A stretch of 64,000 bases of DNA from Emergomyces orientalis (lineage: Eukaryota > Ascomycota > Eurotiomycetes > Onygenales > Ajellomycetaceae). This document shows, one piece after another, positions 1 to 11,800 of the stretch. The DNA is taken from positions 232,739 through 296,738 of the forward strand of contig MOWL01000073.1 of the NCBI GenBank assembly GCA_002110485.1. The letters are read 5' to 3'. Position 1 is the stretch's first letter. Every line of letters begins with the position of its first letter. A model generated the notes under the pieces. It had not been told where the DNA came from, searched no databases, and saw only the letters and a list, made by a program, of their open reading frames with translations. A program made the translations under genes and the position numbers.

Positions 1-127
1 GAAGTATTTCAACGGGGGATGGCAAGGCGAAGGTCAGGCTGAGGTTGGGGAGGAGGGGAGGGATTATACAAACCACCATTTCAGAATAGAATAAAGTGGA
101 ATGAGAGAAGTGTCCAGAGGAGCTTAC

Positions 128-195
128 CATTGAATGATTGACCTCAGCTCTTGAGGATGGAAAATGTAATATATTGGGGTGGTGATGCCAACCAT
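128..195 (-). CDS. ERG9: Squalene synthase, first exon only (partial)
   Basis: The minus strand has an ATG at 195 after a GC-rich leader, opening a 22-codon exon that ends at a GTAAGC donor (127–122). The peptide reads MVGITTPIYYIFHPQELR and then SIIQ, with a split Trp codon. The YY..HP..LRSIIQW pattern is the conserved N terminus of fungal squalene synthase (farnesyl-diphosphate farnesyltransferase). That enzyme joins two farnesyl diphosphates into squalene on the ER membrane, the first committed step of ergosterol synthesis. The catalytic exons lie beyond the left edge: nothing at 1–121 continues the family, so I treat it as intron 1. The gene is divergent from the DnaJ gene. The call rests on one short exon, so it is good but not certain. 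Confidence 0.6.
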
Positions 196-1201
196 TTCGG
201 CGGCGGTCTGAAGGGACGAAAAGGGAGAAAATATGAGGATTGACGGAGGACAGTTCAAAGGAAATTGAAGACGAGAGATTATAAGATATAGAAGAAGGAG
301 AGAAAGGGAGAGGATAGAGAGAAAAAGAATTCAATGGGAGAATTGAGGGCAATGTCGAGTACCTAGGTAGAGTTGAAAGTTGAATGAAGAAGCTGAATAT
401 ATGAGTGAAGCAAAGATGTGCGAGACGAAAGGGAAAAAAAGGGAGACGGGCGTTGATTGGTGGGCCGGCAACGGGTTATTCTTGTTCCAGCCCAGCTCTG
501 AGATATATTACGTAAGTAGCTCCGAACCGGACCTTTGGTGTTTTCATTCTGTTGGACGTCTGAGTGGTTGTATTTGGCAGCTCTCTACAGACTACGTCCG
601 TACTGGGGGCTATATATGCTGTGTGCGGGGCGCTAGTCCGTACTAGGAAGCCCACGGCTCCCACACATTCCGGGCCAAAAGGGGAGAGTGTATCACATGA
701 CATGGCCACCTGCTTAGTAATATATATTCAGCCCTAAATATGCGAGTGTTGAAGGAGGTTGTTATTATCTAGCTAGCGAGCTTCGACTAAATAGGATTGG
801 GGGGCACGTGACTGCAGTAGCCGTAGCACCATCCAACACGGAGGCCCAACCCCAAAGCAGACTAGCGGTATATTACATAAGGCGTAAGCAGGGCAGAAAA
901 TGACATCGCCGCAAAAATATTAATTGTACGTGCTGCAGCCATCATCATCATCATCATCATCATCATCAGTCTTCAGCTTTCTCTCTCTCTCTCCTTTCTG
1001 CATATGCCGCTGCGCCCCCTTCTCTCATAATTATTCAGTCCCTCTTGCGTATAGCGGCTGTTCTTTACACATAGTTTATCCGTACTCCATATACCCCTTT
1101 TCTTTTGGCTCTTTCTCTTGTACGGAGTATTCTCTCTTTGATACCCTTACCCTCCCAAACACATTACCTATTCCCGCTGCTGGTGCTGGTCTTCTTTCAA
1201 T
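196..1201. promoter_or_regulatory. Divergent intergenic/promoter region between ERG9 and the DnaJ gene
   Basis: About 1 kb without a convincing gene. The ERG9-proximal part (196–370) is purine-rich on the plus strand, so pyrimidine-rich in the direction of ERG9 transcription, as in many fungal promoters. The DnaJ-proximal part holds an (ATC)n microsatellite at 941–968 and CT-rich tracts at about 970–1010 and 1080–1150, typical of fungal core promoters. A stretch at about 765–845 resembles a module found twice more at 11790–11985 (reported separately). Open frames of 70–120 codons here show no family resemblance. Confidence 0.5.
941..968. repeat. (ATC)n microsatellite
   Basis: Nine consecutive ATC units lie in the DnaJ promoter, about 235 bp upstream of the start codon. 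It would read as poly-His or poly-Ile if translated but is in no supported gene. Confidence 0.9.
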
Positions 1202-3036
1202 ATGGTGGCAGATACCGCCTACTATGACGTCTTGGGCGTCCCTCCAAATGCTACGGAGATACAGATCAAAAAAGCATACAGAAAACTTGCTATAACAACT
1301 CATCCAGGTCCGTTCCTTGCGCTGGATTTCCCCACCTCCTCTCCTTGTTTGCCATTTTAACCACTAGGCTATCTTCTAACATGCAGCGCTTCCAAACAGA
1401 CAAGAATCCCGGCGATGAAACTGCCCATGAACGATTCCAGGCGGTACTTATATCCCCGCGCTCCCGTTTCCCGTCACGACTCGTCCCGCCATATAAACGA
1501 AACTCTAACCATCGTATTTTTTTCTATAGATTGGAGAAGCCTACCAAGTCCTAAGTAGTGAGCAGCTGCGAAAACAGTATGACAAGTTTGGCAAAGACCA
1601 TGCGGTGCCCGATAGTGGGTTCGGTGCGTACATTTGACACACTCAAGCTCTCTTATGGTTATACATCTGACAGAGAATTTCAGAGGACCCCGCCGAGTTC
1701 TTCAGTATGATCTTTGGAGGCGGCGCCTTCGTTGATCTCATTGGTGAAATTTCCCTCATGAAGGACATTACCCAGACCATGGATATCACCATGCAGAATG
1801 AAGAGGAGGATGAGCAAGCAGAGCTAGCGGAGGCGGCAAAGGAAAAACTCCATGTACATGATAAGGACCACCAGGAACATTCACCCGAAAAGACCGGCGG
1901 AGGCGCTTCCCCCCTTTACCCCGCAAACCACAAACAGACCAAAGAAACCAAAGAAACAACGGCTGTGCCAGATCTGAAGATTCCTCCTGGCGATATCCCC
2001 TCCCAATCGGATCCCAGTTCTGGTGCCAACACCCCTCGTCGGTACCTAGGCCAACACGCAATCATGGATAGATCAGATGAGGATGTGAGGATGGAAAATA
2101 TTTCTGCAGAAGAGAAGGAGCTGCGGAAAAAGGAGAAGAAAAAGGGTGGCCTCACCAAGGAACAGCGGGAACGTTTGGCAGCTTTCGAGATGGAAAGAAG
2201 GCGGCAGCGGGAAGAGCGGATCAACACCCTTTCACAGAAACTCATTGATCGTATTAGCATCTGGACGGAAACCGACATGGGCCTAGACGTGACGCGAGCA
2301 TTTGAAGAGAAGATCCGCTTGGAAGTCGAAAACCTCAAAATGGAATCCTTTGGCCTTGAAATCCTGCATGCGATCGGCACGACATATATCCAAAAGGGCA
2401 CAGCGTTTCTGAAATCCCAGAAATTCCTGGGCATCTCTGGTTTCTGGTCGAGGTTGAAGGACAAGGGCACGCTGGCCAAGGAAACCTGGCACGCGGTTTC
2501 TACCATGGTCGATGCTCAGATGAGCGCAGAGCACATGGCTCAACTTGAGGAACGGGGCGGTGAGGATTGGACCGATGAAAAGATGGCCGAACAGGTCAAA
2601 ATAGTCACGGGTAAGATGCTTGCGGCCGCATGGCGCGGGAGCAAATTTGAGATCCAGAGCGTTCTCCGCGATGTGTGCGATAAGATCCTGAACGATAAAG
2701 GGGTTCGTTTGGAGAAACGCATCGATCGTGCTCATGCTCTAGTTCTCAGTGGGAGGATATACCAAATGGTACGTTCTCATATACACTCTCTCCCATTCTT
2801 CTTGTCTCCTTAATTTTCCTCCAAGTAAATTTTCCGGTACACGCGCTAACAGATCAATGCACTTACAGGCTAAACGTACCCCAGAAGAGGAGGGCGATTA
2901 CATGGCCTTTGAACAATTGATGGCGGAGGCTACCGCGAAGAAAGCCAAGAACGAGAAGAAGAAGGATGGTAAAAAGTCAAAGACTGAATCAAGCAGCGAG
3001 TCTCAAAGGCCTTCGGAGCAGGATATGTCAAACTGA
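1202..3036 (+). CDS. DnaJ/Hsp40 co-chaperone with DnaJ-X domain (Caj1/Djp1-like), five exons
   Basis: Exons 1202–1307, 1400–1443, 1530–1623, 1684–2768 and 2869–3036 join into a 498-residue frame with GT–AG introns; CTAAC branch-point motifs lie at 1376–1380 and in the last intron. Residues 1–~70 form the J domain: YYDVLGVPPNATEIQIKKAY, then the diagnostic HPD created exactly across the first splice (CAT CCA G|AC), then KNPGDE and YDKFG. Next come EDPAEFFSMIFGGGAFVDLI (start of the DnaJ-X domain), a charged region with a Lys/Glu-rich helix (about 150–210), the X-domain core to about 440 and a Lys-rich C terminus. J proteins stimulate Hsp70 ATPase; Caj1 and Djp1 act in the cytosol on membrane and peroxisomal protein biogenesis. 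There is no zinc-finger or CTD region, so it is a class C type. The gene looks intact and unmutated, ending about 245 bp from the transposon island. Confidence 0.9.
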
Positions 3037-3280
3037 CTCTGCCATTGCCCGGAGCGTACCTGAAGTATATGATTAATGAGTGCGTGCCAGCGAACTTTCC
3101 GATATTTACTGCATTGTTCTTGTTAGAATACATTTTCCACTCTCCGTCCATCGCTTGCCCATCGAACCGTTGACCCCTTCATTTTAAATTCCTAGCCCAC
3201 CCCCTCTTTGCATTTCCGTATTAAGCACAGACATGTATTGTATCTAGGTATAAATAAGAAGACGTCATTAATAATTAAGT
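3037..3280 (+). other. 3' flank of the DnaJ gene
   Basis: Non-coding sequence between the DnaJ stop and the first LINE-A copy. It probably holds the 3' UTR and polyadenylation site. TAATTAAGT at 3272–3280 recurs at 8830–8838 and may be the LINE-A target duplication. Confidence 0.5.
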
Positions 3281-3398
3281 GGGAAGCGGCTTTGACCCCA
3301 TCAAAAATTATTCTGTCTTTTTACAATTAAATCGCGAGTGCTTTTGTGCCGCAGAGGGCCTCAAAGGGCACCAACTCGCTCACGCGCTCTCAAACACC

Positions 3399-4753
3399 AT
3401 GGTTGAGGCAGTGGGTGTGGGTGGTGGTGCAGGGAATGCGGGTGCGCGCGCGGCGCGACGCGCACCTGGAGCCGCGCAGGCAGGAGGTGCAGCAACAAAT
3501 GGTATAGCCGCAACACTGCGTACGATCACCGAGGCTCCTAGAGAGGGGGAGAAAGACAAGAAGGTTAATAAGAAAGGATTGCTGTACATTCAGAGGGCCC
3601 TGAAGGCAGTGAACGCGCTCAAGGAGGACCTGCTAGAAGACATGTTAAAGAAGCTAGAGAGCACGACAAGCACGCTGCAACAATGAAAGGCGCAACATGC
3701 TGGACAGTGAGGCCTCATGGGCGCGTGTAGCGGCCAATGGAGGGCCGCCGGCGAAGATAGTAACCGGGCGTGCGTTGAGAGAGGTGGTGATATCACGACG
3801 CAACCGTGACACACTGCCAGTGGAGGAGCGCACCCCGGAGGCCATTGTTAAGAAGGTGAATGAAGCTATCAAAGACATCACCACAGGCACAGTAGTGGCA
3901 GTGAGATACATGCCCAGCGGAGACCTGATTCTTGTCACAGATACATCCAGTACAAAGACTGAATTATCAATGAGCAATGAATGGGTGGGGAAATGAGATG
4001 ACAAGGCGCATATGAGAAAGAAAATGTATGCAGTACTGGTCAAGAGTGCTCCACTCAAGGCCATTAGCTGAGATAAATCAGAGAAGGCAGTGAATGATGT
4101 GTACAAGCAGAATCTATCACTGAGATGCAAGATGCTCATTCATAAAGTGACAAAGTGTCTAGCTAAGCAACAGAAGCTGCATGGGAGCATTATTATACAT
4201 ATAGCAACACTGCAACAAGCAAATACTCTAGTGGAAAGTGGTATTATCTTGGGAAACGAGTTCTGCAGGGTTGAAATCTTCCATAGGGAGGCTCAAGTCA
4301 CTCAATGCTACAGCTGCCAGCGATACGGGCACATAGCTAGCTAGATTTTGCCGAAAAGGGGATGTCTGTGGGCACTGTGCTGCTGAGGGACACACAGACA
4401 AGAACTGCTCAGCGCTGTTAGAGGGGAAGAAGACAGTCTGCTGCAACTGCGAAGAGACGCACCCAGCATGGGCGGCGAACTGCCCAGAACGGCGCGCAGC
4501 GGTTGAAATGGCTAAAGAGGCGCTCAGAAACCGGCCACAACATTTTGTGATACAGGCCCCGGATGAGGAAGGCTGGATCACGCCCAGGAAGCGCGGCAGA
4601 ACCACAGGTGAGGAAACACAGAGCAGTCAGTGAAGAGTGGGAAGGCCCACAGAGGTGTCGAAAGCAGGTGCACAACAGAGAGACTCTCTAAATGAGTATG
4701 TGTGCTCCACGCGGCCCATTGACATGCAGGACCAGGATATGGGTGAACTATGA
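3399..4753 (+). pseudogene. LINE-A copy 1 ORF1 (Gag-like, zinc knuckles), broken
   Basis: It begins at MVEAVGVGGGAGNAGARAAR, an Ala/Gly/Arg-rich N terminus, followed by a Lys/Glu-rich helical stretch, a central domain (about codons 130–240) and cysteine knuckles near 4300–4480 (CYSCQRYGHIA, CGHCAAEGHTDKNC, a third CxxC near 4440). The proteins of this class coat LINE RNA. Breaks include TGA at 3684–3686 and 3994–3996, TGA at 4069–4071 (shared position with the other copies), and a 4-bp duplication (ctag) near 4338 that shifts frame inside the first knuckle. The ORF1 stop overlaps the ORF2 start as ATGA at 4750–4753. Confidence 0.75.
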
Positions 4754-7700
4754 GTGAACAGCTTCACATACTGCAATACAATGTGCATAATTCAAATAAA
4801 GTGATGAACACACTGCTGGCCAAGCCCGAAACAGTGTTAAACTACGATGTCATTGCACTACAGGAGCCATGGATGCATGAGAAAGCTGGCAGTGGCACAA
4901 CATGTTCAACCAACAGTGGATTCTGGCAGGCAGGCATGCAGAATAAGGAGGCTAGAGTGGGGTTTCTCATCAATAAAAGACTGGGCTGCAGATGCATGGG
5001 AGGTTAGAGCAGTAACAAGGTTCATTCATGGTGCTGCTAACTATCACCACAGCGAAGGGCCCGGTGCTAATACTCAATGTCTATGCCACCCCACCAGGCA
5101 GCTACACGACGGTGCCTGAGGACTCCCCCATCCTTCAACTACAAGCGGTGGTGGAAGAGGCTGAGGCCTCGCTACAGGTGCAGAACCGGGAGACAAGTGC
5201 GCAACAAGCGCGGAATCATGAGACAACCGCGCAACAAGCAGAGGTGGTGGTGCTAGAGGACTTCAATGTGCATCACTCAAGCTGGGGAGGGGAGCGTGTG
5301 AGGCATGATTTTGAACTGGCATGGGAGCTCATAGCACAGATGGACACCCTCAAGCTGCAACTGGCAACGCCACAGGGCGAGATCACATGACAGGACCATG
5401 ACAGTGCTGAAACAATTCTGGACCTGATCTTCGTGTCAGAAAACCTGAATGTAGAGGTGTTGAAATCCTGGATGGCGCATGAGGCAGACATGGCATCGGA
5501 TCATCTACCAGTTGCTACTAAGCTTGCTATCAATGCGCCTGTCAGATTGAGAGAGGCGTAGCTGGCAAAAAGTAAATCCACAGCTGCTACAGCAGGATTG
5601 CCTGAATCTGAGATGCTGCAAGGTTTTCATCTCAACAGCAGAGATTGATGAATACACAGGTTATCTTGTGAATTCATCAACATGCTGGCAGAGAAACACG
5701 CCAAACACGCGCATGTCTGTGAGCAAAGCCGCTCATGGTGGTCTAGAGAGGTAGCAGAAGCTGTCAGTGAATACAAGCAGATTATGAGAAGCACTCACAG
5801 CACTGAGAATGAGAGAAAAAGTGCACAGAACAAGCACAACAGAGAAATAAAGCTTGCAAAAACTGTGAGCTTTTGTAATCTAATGAACAGTGCAGGCACT
5901 GACTCCAAGCTGCTCTGGAAGCTAGCTAAGTGGGGGCGCACGCGCACCCATGAGTTCAAGCAACCTGCGAGATTATCACCGCTTAAGAAAGCACCTAGCG
6001 CCCCAGGTATGCCTGAGTCTTTGGCACCCGCGTTCCAGGACAAGGCTGAACTGCTGCGTGAGAGGTTCTTTCCTGAGCCACTGCCAGTCAGTGATGTGAA
6101 TATGCAGAGAGATGTTCAACCACAGAGCATGAGCAACACAATAGAAATCACAGAGAAGACCATGACAACAATCATAGTCAGATTATCAAATGACAAGATC
6201 TCAGATGTCAATGGCATCTTCAACCACTTTCTTAAGATGCTAGGGCTGAACTTCATCACAGCAATGACTGAGCTCACCTGAGCTTGCTGGCAATGGGAGC
6301 ACTATTCACAGGTCTTCAAGACAGCACGCACAGTGGTGCTTAAGAAGTCAGGCAAGAAAGACTACAGTGAAGTGAGAGCATGGAGGCCTATAGCACTGCT
6401 AGACACTGCAGGAAAAATCATTGAGACTGCAACAGTAAGAGACATAAGATATCTTGCAGAGAGTCATGAAATGTTGCCAGCTCAACAGATGGGAGCATGC
6501 AGTGGGCGCTTCACTGAGACAGCACTTGCACTACTGCTAGCACAAATTCGCACAATATGGGAGGAGCAGGGTGCTGTGGCATCAGTGTTATCACTGGACA
6601 TCTTTGGAGCCTATGACAGAGTGCTCAGAAGGCGCTTGGTTCACATTCTTGAAATGAAAAGACTACCCAGACACCTGACTGAATGAGTTAACTCATTCAT
6701 GCAAGGGCGCAGGGCCACACTAGTGTTTGATGAGCAGGAAACAGAAGCTTTCAATGTGAACACAGGTATTTCACAGAGATCATCACTATCACCCATTCTC
6801 TTTCTTTTCTACAATGAGGAGCTGCTGCGAATCTGCTCACCACACAACAAGTTTGTCAGCTGCATAGGGTTTGTGGATGATGTCAATATCCTGGCTTACG
6901 GCGACTCTACTGAGGCGAACTGCGCGCAACTAGCGCGAGTGCACGCCGGATGTGCGCATTGGGCGGACAGGCACGGGGCAATCTTCGCGCCACAGAAGTA
7001 TGAATTCATGCACTTCACCCAGGCGCGAACAAGATTCAACCTGGAACAGCCATTGCAGTTACCACAGCGGGAGATACCACCACAGCGGGAGATACCATCA
7101 CAGAAGGAGATGCGGGTGTTAGGTGTCTGGCTTGACCCCAAGCTGAGATGGCAAAGCCACATAAACAGAGTCGTGGGCAAATCAAAATCGCAAATAGGGG
7201 CTCTTACACAAACCACACAGTCAACATGGGGCCTTCCTCTCCGGCAAGCCCGTATGGTCTATAATGCTGTGGTCAGGCCGGCCATTACATATGGCGCGCT
7301 GGCATGGCATCAACCGCAACAACTCAACAGGAGCCACGACAACAACGTCAGCTGCTAAGAAGCCTGGAGAAGATTCAGAATCAGTGTCTGCGTGTCATAG
7401 CAGTGGCCTATAGAGCAACACCAATCACCTCAATGGAAGCCGAAACATTCACACTGCCGATGGGTGTGTATCTTGATGGTGTGGTGGTTAGAGCAACTGA
7501 GCGGCTTAGAGAAGCAGGAATCATGGAACAGATACAGCAAGCGTGCATGCTGATCAGGATCAGACTCCAGCGCAGAGACAGCAGGCGTGTGGCACCGGTG
7601 GAGGCCGTGCTGCACCCAGTGGGAATGCAGCGGGAATGGAGTGTGCGGTGGGTGAGAGAAGCAAAACAGTTCAGAGAGAGAGAGAATCAGGTGAACAACT

Positions 7701-8182
7701 TGACCAGTTGATCTTTTAAAAAGTGGGTATGGGAGGAAGCAGTGATTAGATGGCACAACAATTGAAGAGCGCGCACCACACTGTGGGAAGAACTGTTTGG
7801 CAGACCCCCAGACATTAAGCAGCTGGAGTGGCATGAGGGTCTGAGCAAGGCCTGAAGCTCACTAATAGTTCAACTGCGCACAGGCAAGACAGGCCTGGCG
7901 GCATTTTTGCATAGAAGAAAAGTGCCAGACTTTCCCACACCGGAGTGCCCATGTGGATATGAACATGAAGCTGTGCTTCATGTGATGGTGCACTGCACAC
8001 GGTTCAGTGCAGAGCGCGCGGAGCTAGAGCATGAAGGAAGAGTGGATAAGAGATGGCTGCTGAACACTGCAGAGGAGCTACACAGACTAACTAAATGGTG
8101 GTTAAAACAGGGCATTCTTGAGCAGTTCGCCCTTGCCAAAGTTCTGAGCGAGAGGCAGAGAGGCCAGAGCGCCGCAGCATGA
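4750..8182 (+). pseudogene. LINE-A copy 1 ORF2 (APE endonuclease + reverse transcriptase), broken
   Basis: The N-terminal apurinic-type endonuclease reads LHILQYNVHNSNKVM, ALQEPWM and DFNVHHSSWGG, with the SDHLPV catalytic segment near 5495. The reverse transcriptase follows: LLDTAGKI near 6400, LDIFGAYDRV near 6595, SPILFLFYNEELL near 6795 and the catalytic GFVDDVNILAYGD near 6868. The C-terminal Cys/His motif is CPCGYEHEAVLHVMVHC near 7947. No RNase H domain is visible. Stops in frame include 5387, 6279, 6684 and 7709. The endonuclease carries two 10-residue Gln-rich repeats near 5180–5240, where copy 2 has four. Confidence 0.8.
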
Positions 8183-8829
8183 CAGAAGCATGAAAGGTTG
8201 GCTGGAGTGTGAAATCAATTAGCCTGTTCATGGGGAAATGAATCTCAGTGCAGAATCGATTAGCGCATTCATGGGAAGAGGAAATCAGCTCAGGTGTGAA
8301 ATCAATAAACTCATTCACAGGAAGAAGAAATCAACCTCAGAGTCAGTGTGAGAGCCCTGAGAGTCCACCTCCGAACAGCCAGCATGCAAGGGTGCGGTTA
8401 GGGGGCTGCTACAGGAGTCAACAAGCAGTGAGCAAGCGTATAACAGGTGAAGTGCGCAAGGAGCAGGGCTTTGAAGAGCAGATTGAGCAGCAGGCGCGTC
8501 TGGTATAGAAGAGCCGCGCAACAAGCAGTGAAAGCATGAGAGTTGACAAGCACTTTCACTGAGTGGTTTTCTATGTTCTGGCAGTTCATTACTGAGAGTA
8601 GTAGAGAGTTGTTTTGTCTTTCTTTTGATGCTAGGCATCTCTTTCTCTAAGAGCAGCGGTGGCTGCTTCGCGGTATTCTAGAAGATGTTAAAGTGTGGAA
8701 TAAATCTGAAGATCAGGGGGTTTTTAGTCCAGTAACAAGCACAGCTTGTTATAAGGTTTTCCTTACTTTGTATATTAGGCAGAACCCCACATATCCTCGC
8801 GATCAAGTGGTGTAGAAATAATAAATAAT
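8183..8829 (+). repeat. LINE-A copy 1 3' UTR with ~44-bp tandem repeats
   Basis: Three imperfect units of about 42–46 bp lie at about 8205–8337, each with an aatc(a/g)attag…ttcat core and ending in ctcag. The last 230 bp (from TTCTCTAAGAGCAGCGG at 8642) match the 3' end of copy 2, including the tail GTGGTGTAGAAATAATA. The conserved 3' end probably contains the template recognised by the element's reverse transcriptase (inference). Confidence 0.7.
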
Positions 8830-8981
8830 TAATTAAGTAAGAATTTTTATGTAGAGATACATTTTTTATGTACTTTCTTAAAGGGGTTTGAAAATCGGCG
8901 ATCAAAACAATCAAAAAACACGGGAAAAACATCAGACGAAGGTAGATAGAAGGTATTAAGCATCGTTTGCACGTTATTACA

Positions 8982-10373
8982 ATGGCATTGGATGTGGAAG
9001 AGGTGGTTATGGCGGAAGACAGCACACGCGAGGCTCAACATGTACCCGAGATGGAAAACTCTGCGGAGCAGAAAAAGAGAACAAACAGCTTAGCAGCAGC
9101 AATTTAAACACTAACTGAGATTCTCAGAGAGAGAGAGAAGAATAAGAAAGTGAATGAAGAGAAAAAGAAATATTTACAGAAGATATTGAAGACAGTGTGA
9201 GAGATGAAAGTGAAATTGTGTGATTAACTACTGAAAGAAATGAAACGCGCAATTAGCACACTGAGACAGCAGGAACTGTGGAACAAGCTCAATGAAACAC
9301 CCTCATGAGCAGCAGTTGCGGCCAGAGAAGATTCTACAGTTAAAACCATATCAATCAGAACTCTGCAAGAGGTAGTAATTATCTGATGAAGCTGTGATGC
9401 CACTTCAGAGACAGAACACACACACACATCAGAAGCAATCATCAAACAGACAAATGAAGTTATCAAAGAGATAGTCAAGAACAAAGTGATGGCAGTGAGA
9501 CATATGTCAAGTGGGGACATGATTCTGATGACAGACACACAGGACACCAAGGCAGAGCTGAAAGTGAAATGACAGCTGAATGCGTGAATGAGAAAATGAA
9601 GTGCAGATGAAGTGAGAAATGTACACAGTATTGATCAAAAGTATCTTTATAAAGACTATTGATTGAAGTGGTTCTGAGTATGCCATTGAAAGCATCTACA
9701 AGCAGAATGTGACACTACACTGCAAGGCTCTGATTCACAAGGTGAATAAAATGGTGGTCAGATAGCAGAAGTTGCATGATAGTATAATCATCAATGTTGC
9801 TGCACCTTATCAAGTCAATGTACTGATGGATAATGGACTTGTTCTGGGCAATGAATACTGCACAGTCGAAATATTCCATAGAGAGGCCAGAGTCACACAT
9901 GCTACAAATGTCAACAGTATGGACATATAGCTCGCTTCTGTAGAAGAGAGGAAACCTGTGGTCACTGCGCGCAAAAGGGACATAGTGACAAGATCTGTCC
10001 AGGTGTATCAGAGGGCAGCAGGCCTAAGTGCAGTAACAGTGATGAAAGTCATGCAGCATGGCACTCAAACTGCTCAGAGAGGAGATTGATAGCTAAAAGC
10101 ATGAAAGAGGCGCTGATAGAACAACTCAAGCGCTTTGATACAAGAGCACCAGACACAGATGAATTTAGCTTCCCACAAAAACAGAACAGGTCATTAAATG
10201 ATGACTTCACAGAGTCTTCTCAAAGGGCTGGAAGATCAACAGATGTATCAAGAGCACAAGCACAGCAATAAGAGGCCATGACAAGCTTCATACAATCAGC
10301 AAGTGACTCAGTGACACTGGAGGCATCAACACAGAACAGCGTCTCACAGAGTAACCACATGGATGAATTATGA
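8982..10373 (+). pseudogene. LINE-A copy 3 ORF1 remnant
   Basis: It starts MALDVEEVVMAEDSTREAQH, unlike the Gly/Ala-rich N termini of copies 1 and 2, then converges with them (ILREREKNKKVNE, SGDMILMTDTQDTKAELK, NGLVLGNEYCTVEIFHREA). A frameshift near 9898 precedes the knuckles CYKCQQYGHIARFC and CGHCAQKGHSDKIC. Many TGA/TAA codons break the frame; one falls at the position shared with copies 1 and 2 (9664–9666). Confidence 0.7.
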
Positions 10374-11800
10374 AGGACAGCCTAGTTGTTAACTACCGAG
10401 CTTTCCGGTAGCAAGCGTTCACCGTTAAGTAGGTAAGGTTGGGCCTATTAAGGTGCCTTATCGTGCTTGATGACTAGAGGAAAGGGTAGGTGCCACTATC
10501 TAGGCTTACTTAGGTGAATAGGTAAGGATAGCTCCAGCGAGTGATTGTATAGTTCCAATGTGCTGTAGGAAGTAATACGGTTGAGGTATGAGTGGGTATC
10601 CTTAAGGGAACCAAAGCTATGGTTATATGGAAGTAGGATAGATGGAAGGTAGAGTGGTATAAGAGAATCTGAAATGAAGATTGATTGTGATCAAGAAAAT
10701 AAGCTTCTCTGATTCTAAGAGTAATGAGCGTGTTTATATACATGATGAAATCTTCTGGTAGATGTGATAGTTCTGGTATATCCAATCCTACCGATTATAC
10801 CAATCTACTGGTAGCTCTAGTAGCTTTGGTATATCATGGGCTACCGGTTATATCAATCTATCAGTCACGTGATAGGTTTCTTCGGAGCTTCGTTCTGCCG
10901 AGCCGTAGCCTATTCTGTCAGCGTCCTTAATACCCAATGGTTCCTGGTGCTCCTGCGGGGTGTTCCGTAACACTAGTCATTCTACAATACAATGTGCATA
11001 AGTCAGACAGAGTGATGGGGCCTCTCTTGACAAAGCCTGAAATGGCATTAAACTATGATGTGATCACAATACAGAAGCTCTGAATACAAAAGCAACTCAG
11101 AACAGACACACACTGTTCAGCTAACTGTGAATTTTGGCAAGCAGGTATGAAACAGAAGAGCATCAAGATGTGATTTCTAATTAATAAGAAAATAGCAGTC
11201 AAGACCTGGAAGATGAACATGATATTCACTCATATACTGATACTCACTTTGGCAACGGAGAGTGGGCCGATCAACATCATAAACATGTATGCGTCGCCGC
11301 CAGGAAGCTACACAATCATGCCACCAGACTCACCCATTCATCAACTTCAAGCGGTGGTTGAAGATGCAGAGAGGACGCTAGAAGCACAAATGAATCAGAA
11401 AAGTGTGCAACAAGCAGTAACTGAGAGTGCAGAAAAGATGTCAGAAGCACAAAGAAATCAGAAAAACATGCAACAAGCAGAGATTATAGTAATTAAAGAC
11501 TTCAACATGCATCACACTCTTTGAGAGAGTAAAAGGTTAGAGAGAACTTTGTCATGATCTGAGAACTCAATGTGCAAATCAGTGTCTTGAATCTACATCT
11601 AGCAACCTCAGAAGGCATGATAATCTGACAAGATAGAGAAAGTCAGAGCATCACAGTAAATCTAATCTTCTTATCTGCTAGGCTACACAGTCTAATAATC
11701 AGCTGCAAGATAGAATCTGGAGCAAACATGACATCTGATCACATGTCAATAGCAACCACCTTTGTCATAGAGTGCATAAAGCCTATCACATAGAACTACC
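10370..11800 (+). pseudogene. LINE-A copy 3 ORF2 remnant (endonuclease only), interrupted
   Basis: Reading across the LTR insertion gives an N terminus matching the LQYNVH start of the other copies. After 10978 the endonuclease continues with LNYDVITIQ, NMYASPPGSYTIMPPDSPIH and IKDFNMHHT near 11496, then breaks up into stops near the SDH segment (11735). No reverse transcriptase part remains. Confidence 0.65.
10387..10972. mobile_element. Solo LTR (586 bp) with 5-bp target duplication
   Basis: The element begins TGTTAACTACC and ends TTCCGTAACA, so it has TG…CA termini and TGTTA/TAACA inverted ends. It is flanked by CTAGT at 10382–10386 and 10973–10977, and removing one copy restores the LINE-A reading frame across the site. 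It holds no coding sequence and differs from the Gypsy-A LTR, so a third LTR family once jumped here and its body was lost by LTR–LTR recombination. Two diverged internal segments of the form ggtatat…taccg…tat(a/c)caatct lie at about 10775–10860. Confidence 0.85.

Larger units (their letters stand above)
3281..8838 (+). mobile_element. LINE-A copy 1: Tad-like non-LTR retrotransposon, decayed
   Basis: A full-length two-ORF LINE aligned throughout with the copy at ~28385–33831. It has a short leader, an ORF1 nucleic-acid-binding protein, an ORF2 endonuclease plus reverse transcriptase, a repeat-bearing 3' UTR and an A/T-rich AATAA tail. A candidate 9-bp target duplication, TAATTAAGT, brackets it (3272–3280 and 8830–8838); the first ~10 bases do not align with copy 2, so the 5' boundary is approximate. 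Many in-frame TGA/TAG codons arise from Trp, Arg and Gln codons, consistent with RIP-type transitions. It cannot be autonomous. Confidence 0.85.
8839..11800 (+). mobile_element. LINE-A copy 3: older, strongly decayed, 3' truncated, split by a solo LTR
   Basis: This copy lies directly behind copy 1 in the same orientation. 8839–8981 is probably its leader. ORF1 remnants run 8982–10373 and ORF2 starts in the ATGA overlap at 10370, then is cut after 17 nt by an LTR (10387–10972). The endonuclease resumes at 10978 and is lost about 11800, just after the SDH segment. Transition density is higher than in copies 1 and 2, so it is older or more heavily mutated. Loss of the 3' rather than the 5' end is unusual for a LINE and implies a later deletion or rearrangement. 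Confidence 0.75.

Noticed and set aside
380..646. 88-codon plus-strand frame upstream of the DnaJ gene
   Set aside because: No family resemblance and biased composition; it lies within the ERG9/DnaJ promoter interval.
924..1295. 123-codon frame with a Ser-rich start over the DnaJ start region
   Set aside because: It arises from the (ATC)n and CT-rich promoter tracts and overlaps the true J-domain exon in another frame.
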